Below, piece after piece: positions 50,297 to 61,509 of a stretch of DNA of 64,000 bases (positions within the stretch are counted from its first letter, which is position 1; every line of letters starts with the position of its first letter). A model generated the notes under the pieces. That model made no database searches. It saw only the letters and a program-made list of their open reading frames with translations, and was not told the origin of the DNA. The position numbers and the translations under genes were made by a program. The DNA comes from Apium graveolens (taxonomy: Eukaryota; Streptophyta; Magnoliopsida; Apiales; Apiaceae): NCBI RefSeq assembly GCF_009905375.1, contig NC_133647.1, positions 173,830,790-173,894,789 on the forward strand. The letters run 5' to 3'.

Positions 50297-51664
50297 TATA
50301 CCATATTAACATGCTCCAATATATCGTAAGATTTGCTAATAACAATCATGCACTTATCTCAAGATAATGCATCAATATATTTACATGACAACAACAGTAT
50401 AACGGGTAGAAAACTTGCCTGAGTATTCCGGGGTAGGCTTAAGCTTAGAGTGGGTCTGGTAACCTATGAATAATAACATAAGCTGGAATTAGACCAAGAT
50501 TGCTTAAGAAACTTGTCAAAACTCACTCATACCCTAACGATCTCTTATGGTCGCTTATACACTTAACGATTTGCGTTAATCGCTCGCGTACCCTCGGCTC
50601 CACTAATTTTAATAAATTAACCGTTATGAATTTTTAGGCGACTCTTTTGCGAATACTCTACCAACTGACCAATTAATCTTACATAATTGTTTTGTACTTC
50701 AATTAGTCATCTAAGGACCTTAATCAAGGTTTTTAAAGTAAAGTGAGGGGTAATGGTTCATTCACAAAACGCCGTTACTTAAAATGGTCATTTCTCCTAA
50801 ATCGTACATCGGAGTGAACCACATACCAAAATGAAGCTTACGACATGATAAAACTAAATATGGCAAGGTTGCAGATTGGTTAGTGAGCTTTCTGTCCCGA
50901 ACACTAAGTACAAACAGTTGAATAAAAATGGGCATTACGACGGCTATGTTTACGCGAAAACCAATTTTTATACTACTTCAATTAACCACCAAACAACCCA
51001 TAATCATCAATACAACAAAACCTCATCTAAACCATACCACATCAGCCCATATTCTCAAAGTTTTTCAACTCAATCAACCACAATCAAGACCTATGAACTA
51101 TAATCAAGATTCAATTACCAAATCACTTCCAAATCAAACCAAACTACTAATAATCATAATCCATGCCTCTCATTCACAAAACCAACCATTAAACTTACTA
51201 ACAATTAAAGTAAAGGCTAGGGTTTGAAGTTTATACCTTCCTTGGTGGGTGATAAGTTTCTAAAAAGCCTTAGGAGCCTTGATCTAACCTTAAACAAGCT
51301 TGGATCTCACAAACAATCAAGAAAACACAAAGTTAGTTTCTTGAAGATACTATTCATCAAGAACTTTGATGAATTGACTATGTTAAACATGGAATCTTGA
51401 GCTCAAACTTATGGCTCAACTAAGTTATGAATTATGGAATCCAATGAAACAAACCTCTTGATTTATGATGGAGTGAAGCTTGAGTTTTGATTTTCTTCTT
51501 CTTGCCTTTTCATGAAAAAGCCGAAGCAAAAAGGGAAGAAATGGGAGTGAAATGCTTCTTTGATCCTTGCTTGGTTAATTTGTGCGTTGTTTTTATTTAC
51601 TTGGTTAATTCAACCTTGATTTAATTAACCAAGGTTCCAATACTTGGCCATAATTTAATCTTAG
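50297..51664 (-). repeat. Element F 5' LTR, part 2 (between C and H)
   Basis: Positions 51181-51664 match 11700-12178 in the 3' LTR of F. The part at 50297-51180 has no partner in the window because the matching part of the other LTR lies beyond A. The short ORFs at 50876-51227 have no recognisable product. No gene seen. Confidence 0.87.
51660..51664. repeat. Target-site duplication of element H, left
   Basis: CTTAG, repeated at 61004-61008. The uninterrupted site reads AATCTTAGCTAAATATC near 12182-12198. Confidence 0.97.
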
Positions 51665-53066
51665 TGAAAAGTGGCATTTTATACCACTTAGAGCGTCTCA
51701 TAACGGCTTGAATTGGTGTCTTGAACTCGAGTATTTTGTGTATTTGACGCGTTTTCGAGTGTTTTTGTATTTCAGGGTATAACTTGCTTAGATAGGTGGA
51801 TTTCATCAAAATAAGCTTAAGGAAGTGCTTGGGATCAGTCTAGGGATGATGAGCGAAGAAATCAGCAAAACAGAAGCAAACCAGGGATTTTTCCACAAAG
51901 GTTGCAGGCGCCCGCCTGATGGGAGTAGGCGACCGCCTGCTAGCAGGCGCCTGCGTGGAGGATGCAAGCGGCCGCCTGTGTGCGGAAAATTAGAATATGG
52001 ATTATAATTCGAGTACGATTGGGCTTCTGTTGACGCTGGTTCTTTTGGGTTATTATATAAACCTTATGGGAAGACGTTTTCTTTTTCGAGAGCGAAGGCA
52101 AGAAGATCGAGAAGACCGTTTTAGCACGCGACAACGAAGAAGAGGAAGCATATGTTTATCTTGTAATTCTTTTAATTAATTGTAACAGTGGATGCTAGTT
52201 TTCTTTATGCTTTGAACCTTAATACTCTTGTGATGTACTTCATTATTTATTAAGTATTTTTATTAGTTTATATCATTGTGTTATTATCATGCTTTCATAT
52301 AAACCCATGGTGACGATGAGTTCTATTATGGGCTAATCGTGATCATGGGATCCTAGCGGATTTACTATGGATTTCTTTAGTTAATTGTTTAATAACTTGG
52401 TATGTGGTGATTGTATGATATCTAGCATAGGTTGTGCTTATTCATCTTATGTACGTCGCGAACATGTAAGATAGCCTGTTAATCTCTTGTGAAGCGACAG
52501 TGAATCTTGAGATTTAGAACTTACCATGCTAGCATAGGTTCGTGTATTGTATGCATGATTAGTGGGTAACTCTAACCGTTTTACTTGCCCTGTGTAATCA
52601 TAATGAATAATTTGTGCTTAAATCGTTATGTTGTCAAATTCTGTAGACATATAGGGTCTCAACATAATTGATGCCTATTCAACTTCTATCTTAATTGTGG
52701 ATGCTTAGTAGAATGGTATTCGTACAACGAAAGTTGGCATTTATCAGTTTCGTGTTGTTCGATTAATATCATCATCATTACATGCTAAGGGTAATAACAA
52801 TAACTATTGAATGAAGTAGTAATGAAGTCAGGATCTCATGTGTGTTTAATATTGTTAATTTAAGTGTTTAATTCTCTTAGTAATTATTAGTTAACCAATC
52901 TTAATTGTTATTGTCTTGACATTGAAGAATAATCATACATTGGTGAGTAAGTGTTAATTAAATATAATTAATTAGAGTCTCTGTGGGAACGAACTAGAAA
53001 TCATTCTATATTACTTGCGAACGCGTATACTTGTGTGATTATTTAGCGCGTGCTTTGTGCCTAACA
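51665..53066 (+). repeat. Element H 5' LTR (1,402 bp)
   Basis: Starts TGAAAAGTGG, ends GTGCCTAACA. The final 399 bp (52668-53066) match the 3' LTR remnant. A GC-rich palindrome cluster lies at 51904-51980. No gene. Confidence 0.93.
51904..51980. repeat. GC-rich cluster of related short palindromic units in H LTR
   Basis: Units such as CAGGCGCCCGCCTG, AGGCGACCGCCTGC, GCAGGCGCCTGC and GCGGCCGCCTG recur every 20-25 bp in an otherwise AT-rich LTR. They can form hairpins in RNA or bind symmetric factors; role unknown. Confidence 0.7.
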
Positions 53067-53072
53067 AGTTTT

Positions 53073-53090
53073 TGGCACTGCTGTCGGGGA
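53073..53090 (+). other. Primer binding site, element H (mutated, tRNA-Asp type)
   Basis: TGGCACTGCTGTCGGGGA resembles the Athila-type site complementary to tRNA-Asp, with several apparent substitutions. The leading TTTTTGGC context is typical of Athila and Tat elements. Confidence 0.7.
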
Positions 53091-53205
53091 CTCAGTGTTA
53101 ATTTGTTTAGTTTATGTACTTGCCATCAGTGGTCATTAGGATTCATTGATTAAGACTTGTTACTTACTACTTCTGGTTGTGTTTCAGGTACTCTAGCGAG
53201 CATTT

Positions 53206-54736
53206 ATGCAAACACGTTCTCGCACTCGCAAGAGAAATCTGGATAAAACTGAGGAGACATATACAGCTCTTGACTTTTCGGAGAAGATAGTTTTTGAAGA
53301 TTCGGATAAAGAGAGTGAAAAGAAAGAACCTGAAACAATGGGTGATCGTGTAGTTCAAGCTGTTCCAGCTCTTATGGACTTTTCTCAGCCTAAAATTGAT
53401 GACATTCAGTCAAGCATCATTCATCCGGCTATTCAGGCCGATACTTTTGAAATCAAGCTGGGCACTATTCAGATGGTGCAGAATTCCGTTTCTTTCGGAG
53501 GTGCTGCGACTGAAGATCCCAACATGCATATCAGGAATTTATCGAGATCTGTAGTACTTTCAAATATAATGGTGTTACTGATGAGGCTATCAAGCTGAGG
53601 CTTTTCCCATTCTCTCTGAGGGACAAAGCTAAGGAATGGTTACATTCTTTACCAGCTGGGTCCATCACTACTTGGGAAGATCTTGCACAAAAGTTTCTAG
53701 TGAAGTTCTATCCAATGGCCAAAACTGCAACTATGAGGAGTGCTCTTACTCAGTTTGCGCAGCAACAAGGAGAATCTATGTGTGAAGCTTGGGAGAGCTA
53801 CAAGGAGATGTTGAGAAAGTTTCCACATCATGGTTTGCCTGACTGGATGGTGATCACTTGTTTCTACAATGGTTTGGGGGCCCAATCTAGGCCCATGCTC
53901 GATGCAGCTTCTAGAGGCGCCTTGTGGGCCAAAAGCTATACTGAGGCATATAATCTCATTGAAATTATGTCTGTAAATGAGTATCAAAACCCAACTCAAA
54001 AGATGATGCATGGGAAGGTAGCAGGTATTCTGGAAGTTGATGCAGCTATGGCTATTGCAGCACAGCTACAAGCGCTGTCTATGAAGGTCTATTCTTTAGC
54101 CAACTATGGAGTTCATCAAATAGCTAGTGTATGTGAGCTTTGTGCAGGCTCTCATGCTACGGAACAGTGTTCTCTTGTTAATGAATCTGTTCAGTATGTG
54201 AACAATTTTCAGCGACCGCAGTAGCCTGTGCCCGCTACTTATCATCCGAATAACATAAATCATCCCAATTTCAGCTGGAGCAATAATCAGAATGCTGTTT
54301 AGCAACCATATTAGCAAGCTACAAGTAAATAGTTTAATCCACCTGGATTCCAACAACCTCAGCAATTTGCTCAAAGGCAATCATATCCTCAACAAGGAGG
54401 TGCTACTCCACCTTCTAGTGCTGATTTTGAGGAGTTAAAGCTGTTGTGCAAAAGTCAGGATGTTTCTATCAAGACCTTGGAAAAATAGCCAATGCATTGC
54501 TCAATCATCAACCTGGCACACTTCCCAGCGATACTGAAGTGCCAGGAAGGAAGGAAGCTAAAGAGCAAGTCAAGGTTGTCACCTTAAGGTCTGGAAAAGT
54601 TGCTGATGCTGAAAAAGCAAAAGAGGTAGAAGTTAAAGTTAAGGATGAAGAAGAAAAGCAAAAGGAGAAAGAGGGGGAACCAGGGAAGACTACTGTTGAA
54701 CACACTCTTCCTGAGGGTAATACAAGGGCAAAATAG
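53206..54736 (+). pseudogene. gag of element H, broken
   Basis: Begins MQTRSRTRKRN at 53206. The first frame is correct to about 53538, where an apparent 1-nt loss shifts it; gag continues in another frame (about 53590-54224) with LRDKAKEWLHSLP, TWEDLAQKFLVKFYP and YKEMLRKFPHHG, the Athila gag core. A Cys/His motif, CELCAGSHATEQC, lies near 54132-54170. A stop at 54222 (CAGTAG context) is followed by three more TAG codons in the Gln/Asn/Pro-rich tail, likely former CAG codons. A further frame change leads to the Lys/Glu-rich tail ending 54736. Gag would form the particle; this copy cannot. Confidence 0.85.
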
Positions 54737-54766
54737 CTCTATCCTCCACCATCTTTTCCTAAGCGA

Positions 54767-57700
54767 TTGCAAAAACAAAAGCTGGACAAGCAATTTGGTA
54801 AGTTTCTGGAGGTGTTCAAGAAACTTCACATCAACATACCTTTCGCTGAGGCTCTGGAGCAAATTCCTAGTTATGCGAAATTCATGAAAGGTATTCTTTC
54901 AAGGAATGTGAAACTGGATGATCTTGATACCATTGCTCTGACGGAAGAGTGCAGTGTCAACAAAAGTTACCTCCAAAACTTAAGGATCCAGGTAGCTTCA
55001 CCATTCCTTGCACAATTGGCAAGTTGTCATTGGACAAGTTCCTTTGCGATTTGGGAGCAAGCATCAATCTGATGCCGTTATCAATCTTTAAAAAGCTGAA
55101 TGTTCCTGATCCGAAGCCCACCTACATGTCTCTACAATTGGCTGATCATTCGATTACATACCCACGAGGCATCGTGGAGGACGTGCTAGTAAAGGTGGAC
55201 AAGCTCATCTTTCCTGCAGATTTTGTCATTCTGGATTTCGAGGAAGATAAAAAGATTCCCACAATCTCGGGAAGACCTTTCTTGGCTACAGGCCGTACCT
55301 TGATAGATGTGTAAAAAGGTGAACTCACTATGAGGGTGCAAGATCAAGATGTGACATTCAATGTGTTCAATACAATGAAACTCCCTATGGAAGATGAGGA
55401 GTGCTTCAAGGTGGATTTGGTCAATTCTGCAGTTATTTCAGAACTTGATCATGTGCTAAGGTCTGATGCCTTTGAAAATGCCTTATTGAGGGATTTTGAC
55501 AGTGAAGATGATGAAGGCAATGAGCAGCTATAATACCTAAATGCTTCTCCTTGGAAACGAAAGCTAGACATGCCATTTGAATCTCTGGGAAATACTTATC
55601 TCAAGAATGCTGAGGGAAAGCTCAAATCATCTATTGAGGAAGCACCTACTTTGGAGCTTAAACCATTGCCTGAACACTTGAGGTATGCTTTTTTAGGTGA
55701 TACATCTACTTTGCCTATTATTATTACATCTGACCTTTCAGGTAGTGATGAGGAAAACCTCTTGAGGATTTTGAGAGAATTCAAATCAGCCATCAGATGG
55801 ACTATAGCAGATATAAAAGGGATCAACCCTTCGTACTGCATGCATAAAATTCTGCTAGAGGAAGGTAGCAAGCCAACTATTGAGCAACATCGAAGGCTTA
55901 ATCCTATTATGAAAGATCTGGTGAAGAAAGAAATTCTAAAATGGCTGGATGCAGGAATCATATATCCTATTTCTGACAGTTCTTGGGTGAGCCCCGTGCA
56001 ATGTGTACCTAAGAAAGGAGGTATTACTGTGGTAGCAAATGAGGAGAACGAGCTCATCCCCACTCGAACAATCACAGGATGGAGGGTATGCATGGACTAT
56101 AGAAAGTTGAATAAATCCACGAGGAAGGATCACTTCCCTCTTTCATTCACTGATCAGATGCTTGACAGGTTGGCTGGTCATGAGTATTATTGTCTTCTGG
56201 ATGGCAATTCGGGCTACAATCAGATTTGCATTGCACCAGAAGATCAAGAAAGGACCACCTTCACTTGTCTATTTGGCACGTTTGCTTTTTGCAGAATTTC
56301 TTTTGGCTTATATGGTGCACCTGCCACTTTTCAGAGATGCATGATGGCTATATTCTCCGATATGATTGGAAATAATGTCGAAGTGTTCATGGATGACTTC
56401 TCTATCTTTGGACATTCGTATGATGAATGCTTAAATAATCTCCATTTGGTGCTCAAAAGGTGTGTGGAAACCAATCTGGTGCTCAATTGGGAAAAATGTC
56501 ACTTCATGGTGCAACAGGGCATCATTCTTGGGCATAAGGTCTCCAGTAAAGGTCTTGAGGTGGATAAAGCCAGGGTGGGCTTTATTGAAAATCTTCCGCC
56601 ACCTATTTCTGTGAAAGGAATCCGTAGCTTTCTTGGTCATGCGGGTTTTTATCGGCGTTTCATCAAGGACTTCTCTAAGATATCTAAGCCGTTGTGCAAC
56701 TTGCTCGAGAAAGATGTGCCTTTCAATTTTGATGATGAATGCTTGGCAGCATTCGAGACTCTCAAGAAGAGTTTAATCACCGCACCAGTGATTACGACAC
56801 CGAATTGGAGAGAACCTTTTGAGATGATGTGTGATGCAATTGATTATGCAGTAGGAGCAGTTCTTGGGTAGAGAAAAACTAATATCTTTCATGTAGTTTA
56901 TTATGCTAGTAAGACGCTAAATGGAGCCCAAATGAACTACACCACTACTGAGAAGGAGCTCTTGGCTATAGTTTTTGGTTTCGAAAAATTTTGATCTTAT
57001 CTACTTGGGACAAAGGTGATAGTGTTCACTGATCATGCTGCCATCCGCTATCTGGTCTCAAAGAAAGATTCGAAGCCTAGACTTATTCGTTGGGTTCTCA
57101 TGCTACAGGAATTCGATTTAGAGATCAAGGATCGAAAAGGTACTGAAAATCAAGTAGCTGACCATATCTTTAGATTGGAAAATCCCGAGTCTACTTCACA
57201 TGATAAGACATTGATCAACGAATCTTTTCCAGATGAGCAGTTGTTCGTAATACAAGAGGAAGAGCCATGGTTCGCAGACATTGTGAACTATCTTGTTAGC
57301 AATATAATGCCTCATAATATGAATGCGGCTCAAAAGAATAAGTTTCTGCATGAGGTGAAGTGGTACATGTGGGATGAACCATATTTGTTTAGACAAGGAG
57401 CTGACCAGATTATCAGGAGATGTATCCCATTCTATGAGATGGAGGGGATATTATGAAACTGTCATTCCACAGTTTATGGTGGACATTATGGTGGTGAAAA
57501 GACAACAGCTCGTATTCTTCAAGTAGGTTTTTTCTGGCCTACGTTATTTAAGGATGCACATCAGTTCGTTTTAAGGTGTGATCATTGCCAAAGAGTAGGG
57601 AATCTTACCATAAAGGATGAGATGCCTTTAAATGTGATGCTTGAAGTTGAAGTCTTCGATGTTAGGGGAATTGATTTCATGGGACCATTTATCTCGTCCT

Positions 57701-58551
57701 GCAATAATCAGTACATCTTGCTGGCAGTTGATTATGTCTCGAAATGGGTAGAAGTCAAAGCTCAACCAACTAATGATGCAAATGTAGTATTGAGTTTTCT
57801 TCATAAGCAGATATTCACAAGGTTTGGAACGCTATGAGTTATCATAAGTGATGAAGGGTCGTATTTCTGCAATCGTAAGTTCACTTCTATGATGCAACAC
57901 TACAATGTGAATTATAGCATTGCTACTGCCTATCATCCGCAAACTAATGGTCAAGCCAAAGTGTCTAATAGAGAGATCAAGCGCATTCTAGAGAAAGACG
58001 TTTGTCCATCAAGGAACGATTGGTCTTTGAAGCTCGATGAAGCTGGTTGGGCTTATAGAACAGCATACAAGACTCCACTTGGGATGTCCCCGTTTCAACT
58101 TGTCTATGGTAAGGGATGTCATTTACCTGCGGAGCTTGAACATAAGGCTTATTGGGCATGGCAGAAGTTAAACCTTGATCTAGATGCAGCTGGGAAGAAG
58201 CGAATGCTTCAGTTAAATGAACTTGATGAATTTCGACTTCAAGCGTACAAAAATAACAAAATATACAAGGAAAAGGTAAAAAGGTGGCATGACAGGAAGC
58301 TATCGCCTAAGTCATTCATGCCGGTGCAACAAGTTCTTCTATTCAACTCTCGTCTCCGACTTTTTCCTGGAAAGTTGAAATCAAGGTGGTCTGGACCATT
58401 TATCGTCAAACCTGTGTTTCCACATGGAGCGATGGAGATTTCTGAGAACGATCCGGGCCAAGCATTCAAAGTAAATGGTCAGAGATTGAAGCACTATTAT
58501 GGGGATACGGCAAACCGTGAAGTGGTTAGTGCGGTTTTATTGACAACTTGA
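54767..58551 (+). pseudogene. pol of element H (protease, RT, RNase H, integrase), broken
   Basis: Protease: LCDLGASINLMPLSIF near 55045-55090, with D-L-G as in Athila. RT (55570-56871): KIL near 55845, WRVCMDYRKLNKSTRKDHFP near 56082-56140, and FMDD near 56388-56400. RNase H (about 56780-57170): [24 protein letters not shown]. Integrase: zinc-finger HYGGEK...CDHCQRVG (57487-57600), [16 protein letters not shown], and [22 protein letters not shown] (57940-58000). From 54949 to 58551 one frame is kept, interrupted by stops at 55312 (TAA), 55531 (TAA), 56869 (TAG), 56992 (TGA), 57454 (TGA) and 57835 (TGA). The TAG and TGA stops mostly fit C-to-T change at CAG or CGA. No chromodomain follows, as expected for Athila. 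Confidence 0.92.
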
Positions 58552-58875
58552 TCGCATTACTCTACGTCAAGCTAATGACATAAAATAAGCGCTTCTTGGG
58601 AGGCAACCCAAGATATGAGACCATAGGACACCATAGAATTTAGTACTTCATCCAAAAACCCAAAAAACACAAAAAACAAAAACAAAAACCACAACACCCA
58701 TTACCCCATTAACCCACGATTTCTTCCCCAATATTAGCCACAATTTCCACTCCTAATCAAATTCAACCCCTAATCTTGATATATATATACATACAAGCTC
58801 TCCATACACATCCCATATACTTTCAACTCTACAAAATCTCTCCTACACACCCTCCAACTCTTATTCTCAGTTTTC
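58552..58875 (+). other. Spacer between pol and extra ORF of H, with hairpin
   Basis: At 58595-58612 CTTGGG and CCCAAG flank AGGCAA, giving a perfect 6-bp stem. I recall such a hairpin as common after pol in Athila-type elements. An A-rich tract follows (about 58650-58690). No ORF. Confidence 0.6.
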
Positions 58876-60063
58876 ATGGCCCCAAAGAGATCACGAACTG
58901 TGGGTAGCAACAGCACCAATCCGACTGCTACTGATTCTTCGATGAATACTGCTGCGAGGCCCCGATTGTTGGATGGGGCTGCTGAAGAAGAGTACACCAA
59001 GCTTCTGACTAAGCCTATTATGAGGGAGAGGGGGTTCTTTCCATCAGGGAGGGATGGTGATTTGTTACTGATGATTGCTGAGAAGGGATGGATTACATTC
59101 TGTGAGTCACCTGAGCCGGTTCCGATGAGTATCATTCGCGAGTTCTATGCGAATGCCAAGGCCGACAAGAATGGATTTTCTGTTGTTCGTGGGCTTACTG
59201 TTGATTATCAGCCCGAGACGATTCACCGGATAATTGGATAGCGATAAAGGAAATTACAAGAGGAGCATTGGAATGAAAAGTCCCCTGAGGACTTTGATAT
59301 GGACTTGATTATTGCTACTCTCTGTCGGCCGGGCACGGTGTGGAAGTTCAAAAGGGGAACCAACGAGTATCGTAATTTCCCTGTTGTCACGATGAACAGG
59401 TATGCTCGTGCTTGGAATGTATTTATGTGTGCTAATATTCTTCCTTCTGTGCATTCACATGAGGTTATAGTGGAGAGGGCGAGGTTGTTATGGGGAATTC
59501 TGAATGATAAATATTATGTGGACCTTGGTGAGTACATCTACCAAGGGATTTTGAAGTTTTTGAGGGGGAAATCGCAGTACTCTATCCCGTATGTCTCTAT
59601 TGTCACAAAGCTTTGCAAGGCATGTGGAGTCCAGTGGCCTTCTTATGAGCAGCTGCAGATGCCGGCCGCTCATATTGACTCATCAACGTTGAATACAATG
59701 CATGGGTGGATGGGTGGAGAGCCCGAGTCACATGGTTTGGGGTATCACCTTCCGGGAGGAGTTCCAGTAGCTGGTGCTACCATGGCTAGGCCCAGTCAGG
59801 CTCAGGGAGAGGCAGGTTCTTCGAGAGCCCAGGGAGGAGATGATTCGGGATTGGCTAATGTCCAGTACAGGAGGCTTTCCAGGAGGATGGATGCGATGTA
59901 TGAGTCGCAGAGTCGGTTTGCGCAGAAGCTCACCCAAGTACTTGGGACTGCATTTAGAGGCCTTGGAGCTAACATCCAGTGGCCTGTGTATGGTGAGGAT
60001 TCTGCTTATCCACCTCCTGACACCCCACCCTCTGAGGGTGATGATGATGATTCGTCTGAGTAG
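58876..60063 (+). pseudogene. Athila-type additional (so-called envelope-like) ORF of H, two stops
   Basis: One frame of 396 codons from ATG 58876 to TAG 60061, interrupted at 59239 (TAG) and 59245 (TAA). The N-terminus is basic and Ser/Thr-rich (MAPKRSRT). The central part (IIREFYANAKADKNGFSVV near 59130-59185; WNVFMCANILP near 59413-59445) looks like the plant transposon-protein domain often found in this place. The tail is proline-rich and ends in an acidic GDDDDSSE. I see no signal peptide or clear membrane segment, so an envelope function is not supported here; biochemical role unknown. It lies downstream of pol in the same orientation. Confidence 0.8.
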
Positions 60064-60093
60064 GTATACCCTGTGTTCCTTTCTATTGCCTTC

Positions 60094-60130
60094 ACTGGGG
60101 ACAGTGAAGATTTTAAGTTTAGGGGTGGTA
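60094..60130 (+). other. Polypurine-like motif after the extra ORF of H
   Basis: CTGGGGACAGTGAAG, then TTTAAGTTTAGGGGTGG. A similar motif follows the last ORF of many Athila elements. The true tract next to the 3' LTR appears deleted. Confidence 0.5.
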
Positions 60131-60603
60131 GTTAAGGAACATATTTGTGTGTGCATCATGTAGTTGCATATTTTTGCGCATATTTTTGCCATATAGTTTT
60201 TTTATATAGAGTTTTTTTTATCTTTTAGTTTTAATTATCATGTCACATAGCTCATGCATATACCATGATCCCCTTGTGTTGCTTTACCGATTAATATGTG
60301 ATATTGATGCGAGTGTAGTGATAGCGTTAGAGTGATGTTAAATCTTGTTAGGTTGACATGCATGCTAGAAACACTTGTAATTTCACTAAGTCTTAGAGTA
60401 TGCTTAAGGACTAGATTGTTATCATGGTTTGATGGTTTTTGAGGTTAATCTATTGCTTATGCTTAGAATGCATGATAGGCTCTTAATGATAAAAGACATG
60501 AAAAGACAAAAATTGGAGAAATTTTTTTTGGAATTCATCGCTAGTTGTGGCTAGGCGTCAAATGGCTAGTAGCCGGCTCGTATTGTATACGAGTAGTCTA
60601 GGG
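60131..60603 (+). other. 3' non-coding region of H up to the deletion junction
   Basis: AT-rich, no ORF. GGCTAGGCGTCAAATGGCTAG near 60550 looks like Athila 3' sequence. The junction with the LTR remnant is at 60603/60604; sequence from there matches 52668 onward. Confidence 0.6.
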
Positions 60604-61003
60604 TTGATGCCTATTCAACTTCTATCTTAATTGTGGATGCTTGGTAGAATGGTATTCGTAGAACGAAAGTTGGCGTTTATCAGTTTCGTATTGTTCGATT
60701 AATATCATCACCATTACATGGTAAGGGTAATAACAATAACTATTGAATGAAATAGTAATGAAGTCAGGATCTCATGTGTGTTTAATATTGTTAATTTAAG
60801 TGTTTAATTCTCGTAGTAGTTATTAGTTAACCAATCTTAATTGTTATTGTCTTGACATTGAAGAATAATCATACATTGGTGAGTAAGTGTTAATTAAATA
60901 TAATTAATTAGAGTCTCTGTGGGAACGAACTAGAAATCATTCTATATTACTTGCGAACGCGTATACTTGCGTGATTTATTTAGCGCATGCTTTGTGCCTA
61001 ACA
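60604..61003 (+). repeat. Element H 3' LTR, truncated to last 400 bp
   Basis: Aligns with 52668-53066. The first roughly 1,000 bp of this LTR are missing. Confidence 0.92.
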
Positions 61004-61008
61004 CTTAG
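61004..61008. repeat. Target-site duplication of element H, right
   Basis: CTTAG, partner of 51660-51664. Confidence 0.97.
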
Positions 61009-61509
61009 CTAAATATCTTTTCACCATGCTTGCATCATCAAGCCTATGTCATCCTTTTAACACATGTTTCTTCATTGTGGTTTGATGATGTCATAATCCT
61101 TGGCTTCTTGTACAAGCTTGTCTCTTGGTCGCTTATTTGTTCTATAGTTCGCTTAACTCTCGTTCTCGTTAATAGTTTGAGGGATCATATCCGGGATCTT
61201 ATTACTTGGGCTTCCCTGAACCTTTATTAATTTCTTATATTCCTTTAATGATCCTCTTCTATAATCCTTAAATAAAAATTCTTTTAATTATGTTACCTTA
61301 TACTTAATCCTTTCGGTATCTAGTGGATTTTCGGGAAAAACCAAAGTGTTCGAATCCGAATTCTGACGACCTTTACATACACTTATTTACTTTATGAAAT
61401 ACTAATACGATCTCAGAATTTTCATAACAGTACTCCTATATTGTGTGGTTTGATAATTTGTTACTATTTATCAGGGTTTCAAATATTTCCAAAAATTGGG
61501 GTTATTACA
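61009..61509 (-). repeat. Element F 5' LTR, part 3 (end)
   Basis: Matches 12184-12716 of the 3' LTR of F apart from a short gap, and ends GGGGTTATTACA. The following bases (TGTAT, 61510-61514) should be the right TSD of F. No gene. Confidence 0.92.

Larger units (their letters stand above)
51665..61003 (+). mobile_element. Element H: decayed Athila-type Ty3/gypsy element
   Basis: Contents: 5' LTR (51665-53066), tRNA-Asp-like PBS, gag, protease, RT, RNase H and integrase remnants, a pol-to-ORF hairpin, the Athila-type extra ORF, a polypurine-like motif, a 3' non-coding region, and a 3' LTR reduced to its last 400 bp. TSD CTTAG is perfect. Typical Athila traits are DLGASINLMP in protease and an extra ORF after integrase. 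Nonsense codons, frameshifts and the 3' LTR deletion make it non-autonomous. Confidence 0.93.
11700..61509 (-). mobile_element. Element F: old Tekay-like chromovirus, minus strand, broken by A, C and H
   Basis: In plus coordinates: 3' LTR remainder (11700-12716), decayed internal region (12717-18416), and a 5' LTR in three pieces (18417-20412, 50297-51664, 61009-61509), about 3,865 bp once insertions and duplicated target sites are removed. The LTR edges are TGTAACACCC and GGGGTTATTACA. The flank at 61510 is gag of copia element G, so F is inserted in G; the left end and TSD partner lie outside the window. A chromodomain trace near 12800-12930 supports a chromovirus. No intact ORF remains. 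Confidence 0.88.

Noticed and set aside
58876..60063. True envelope glycoprotein in H
   Set aside because: No signal peptide, membrane span or cysteine pattern is visible; only position suggests the name.
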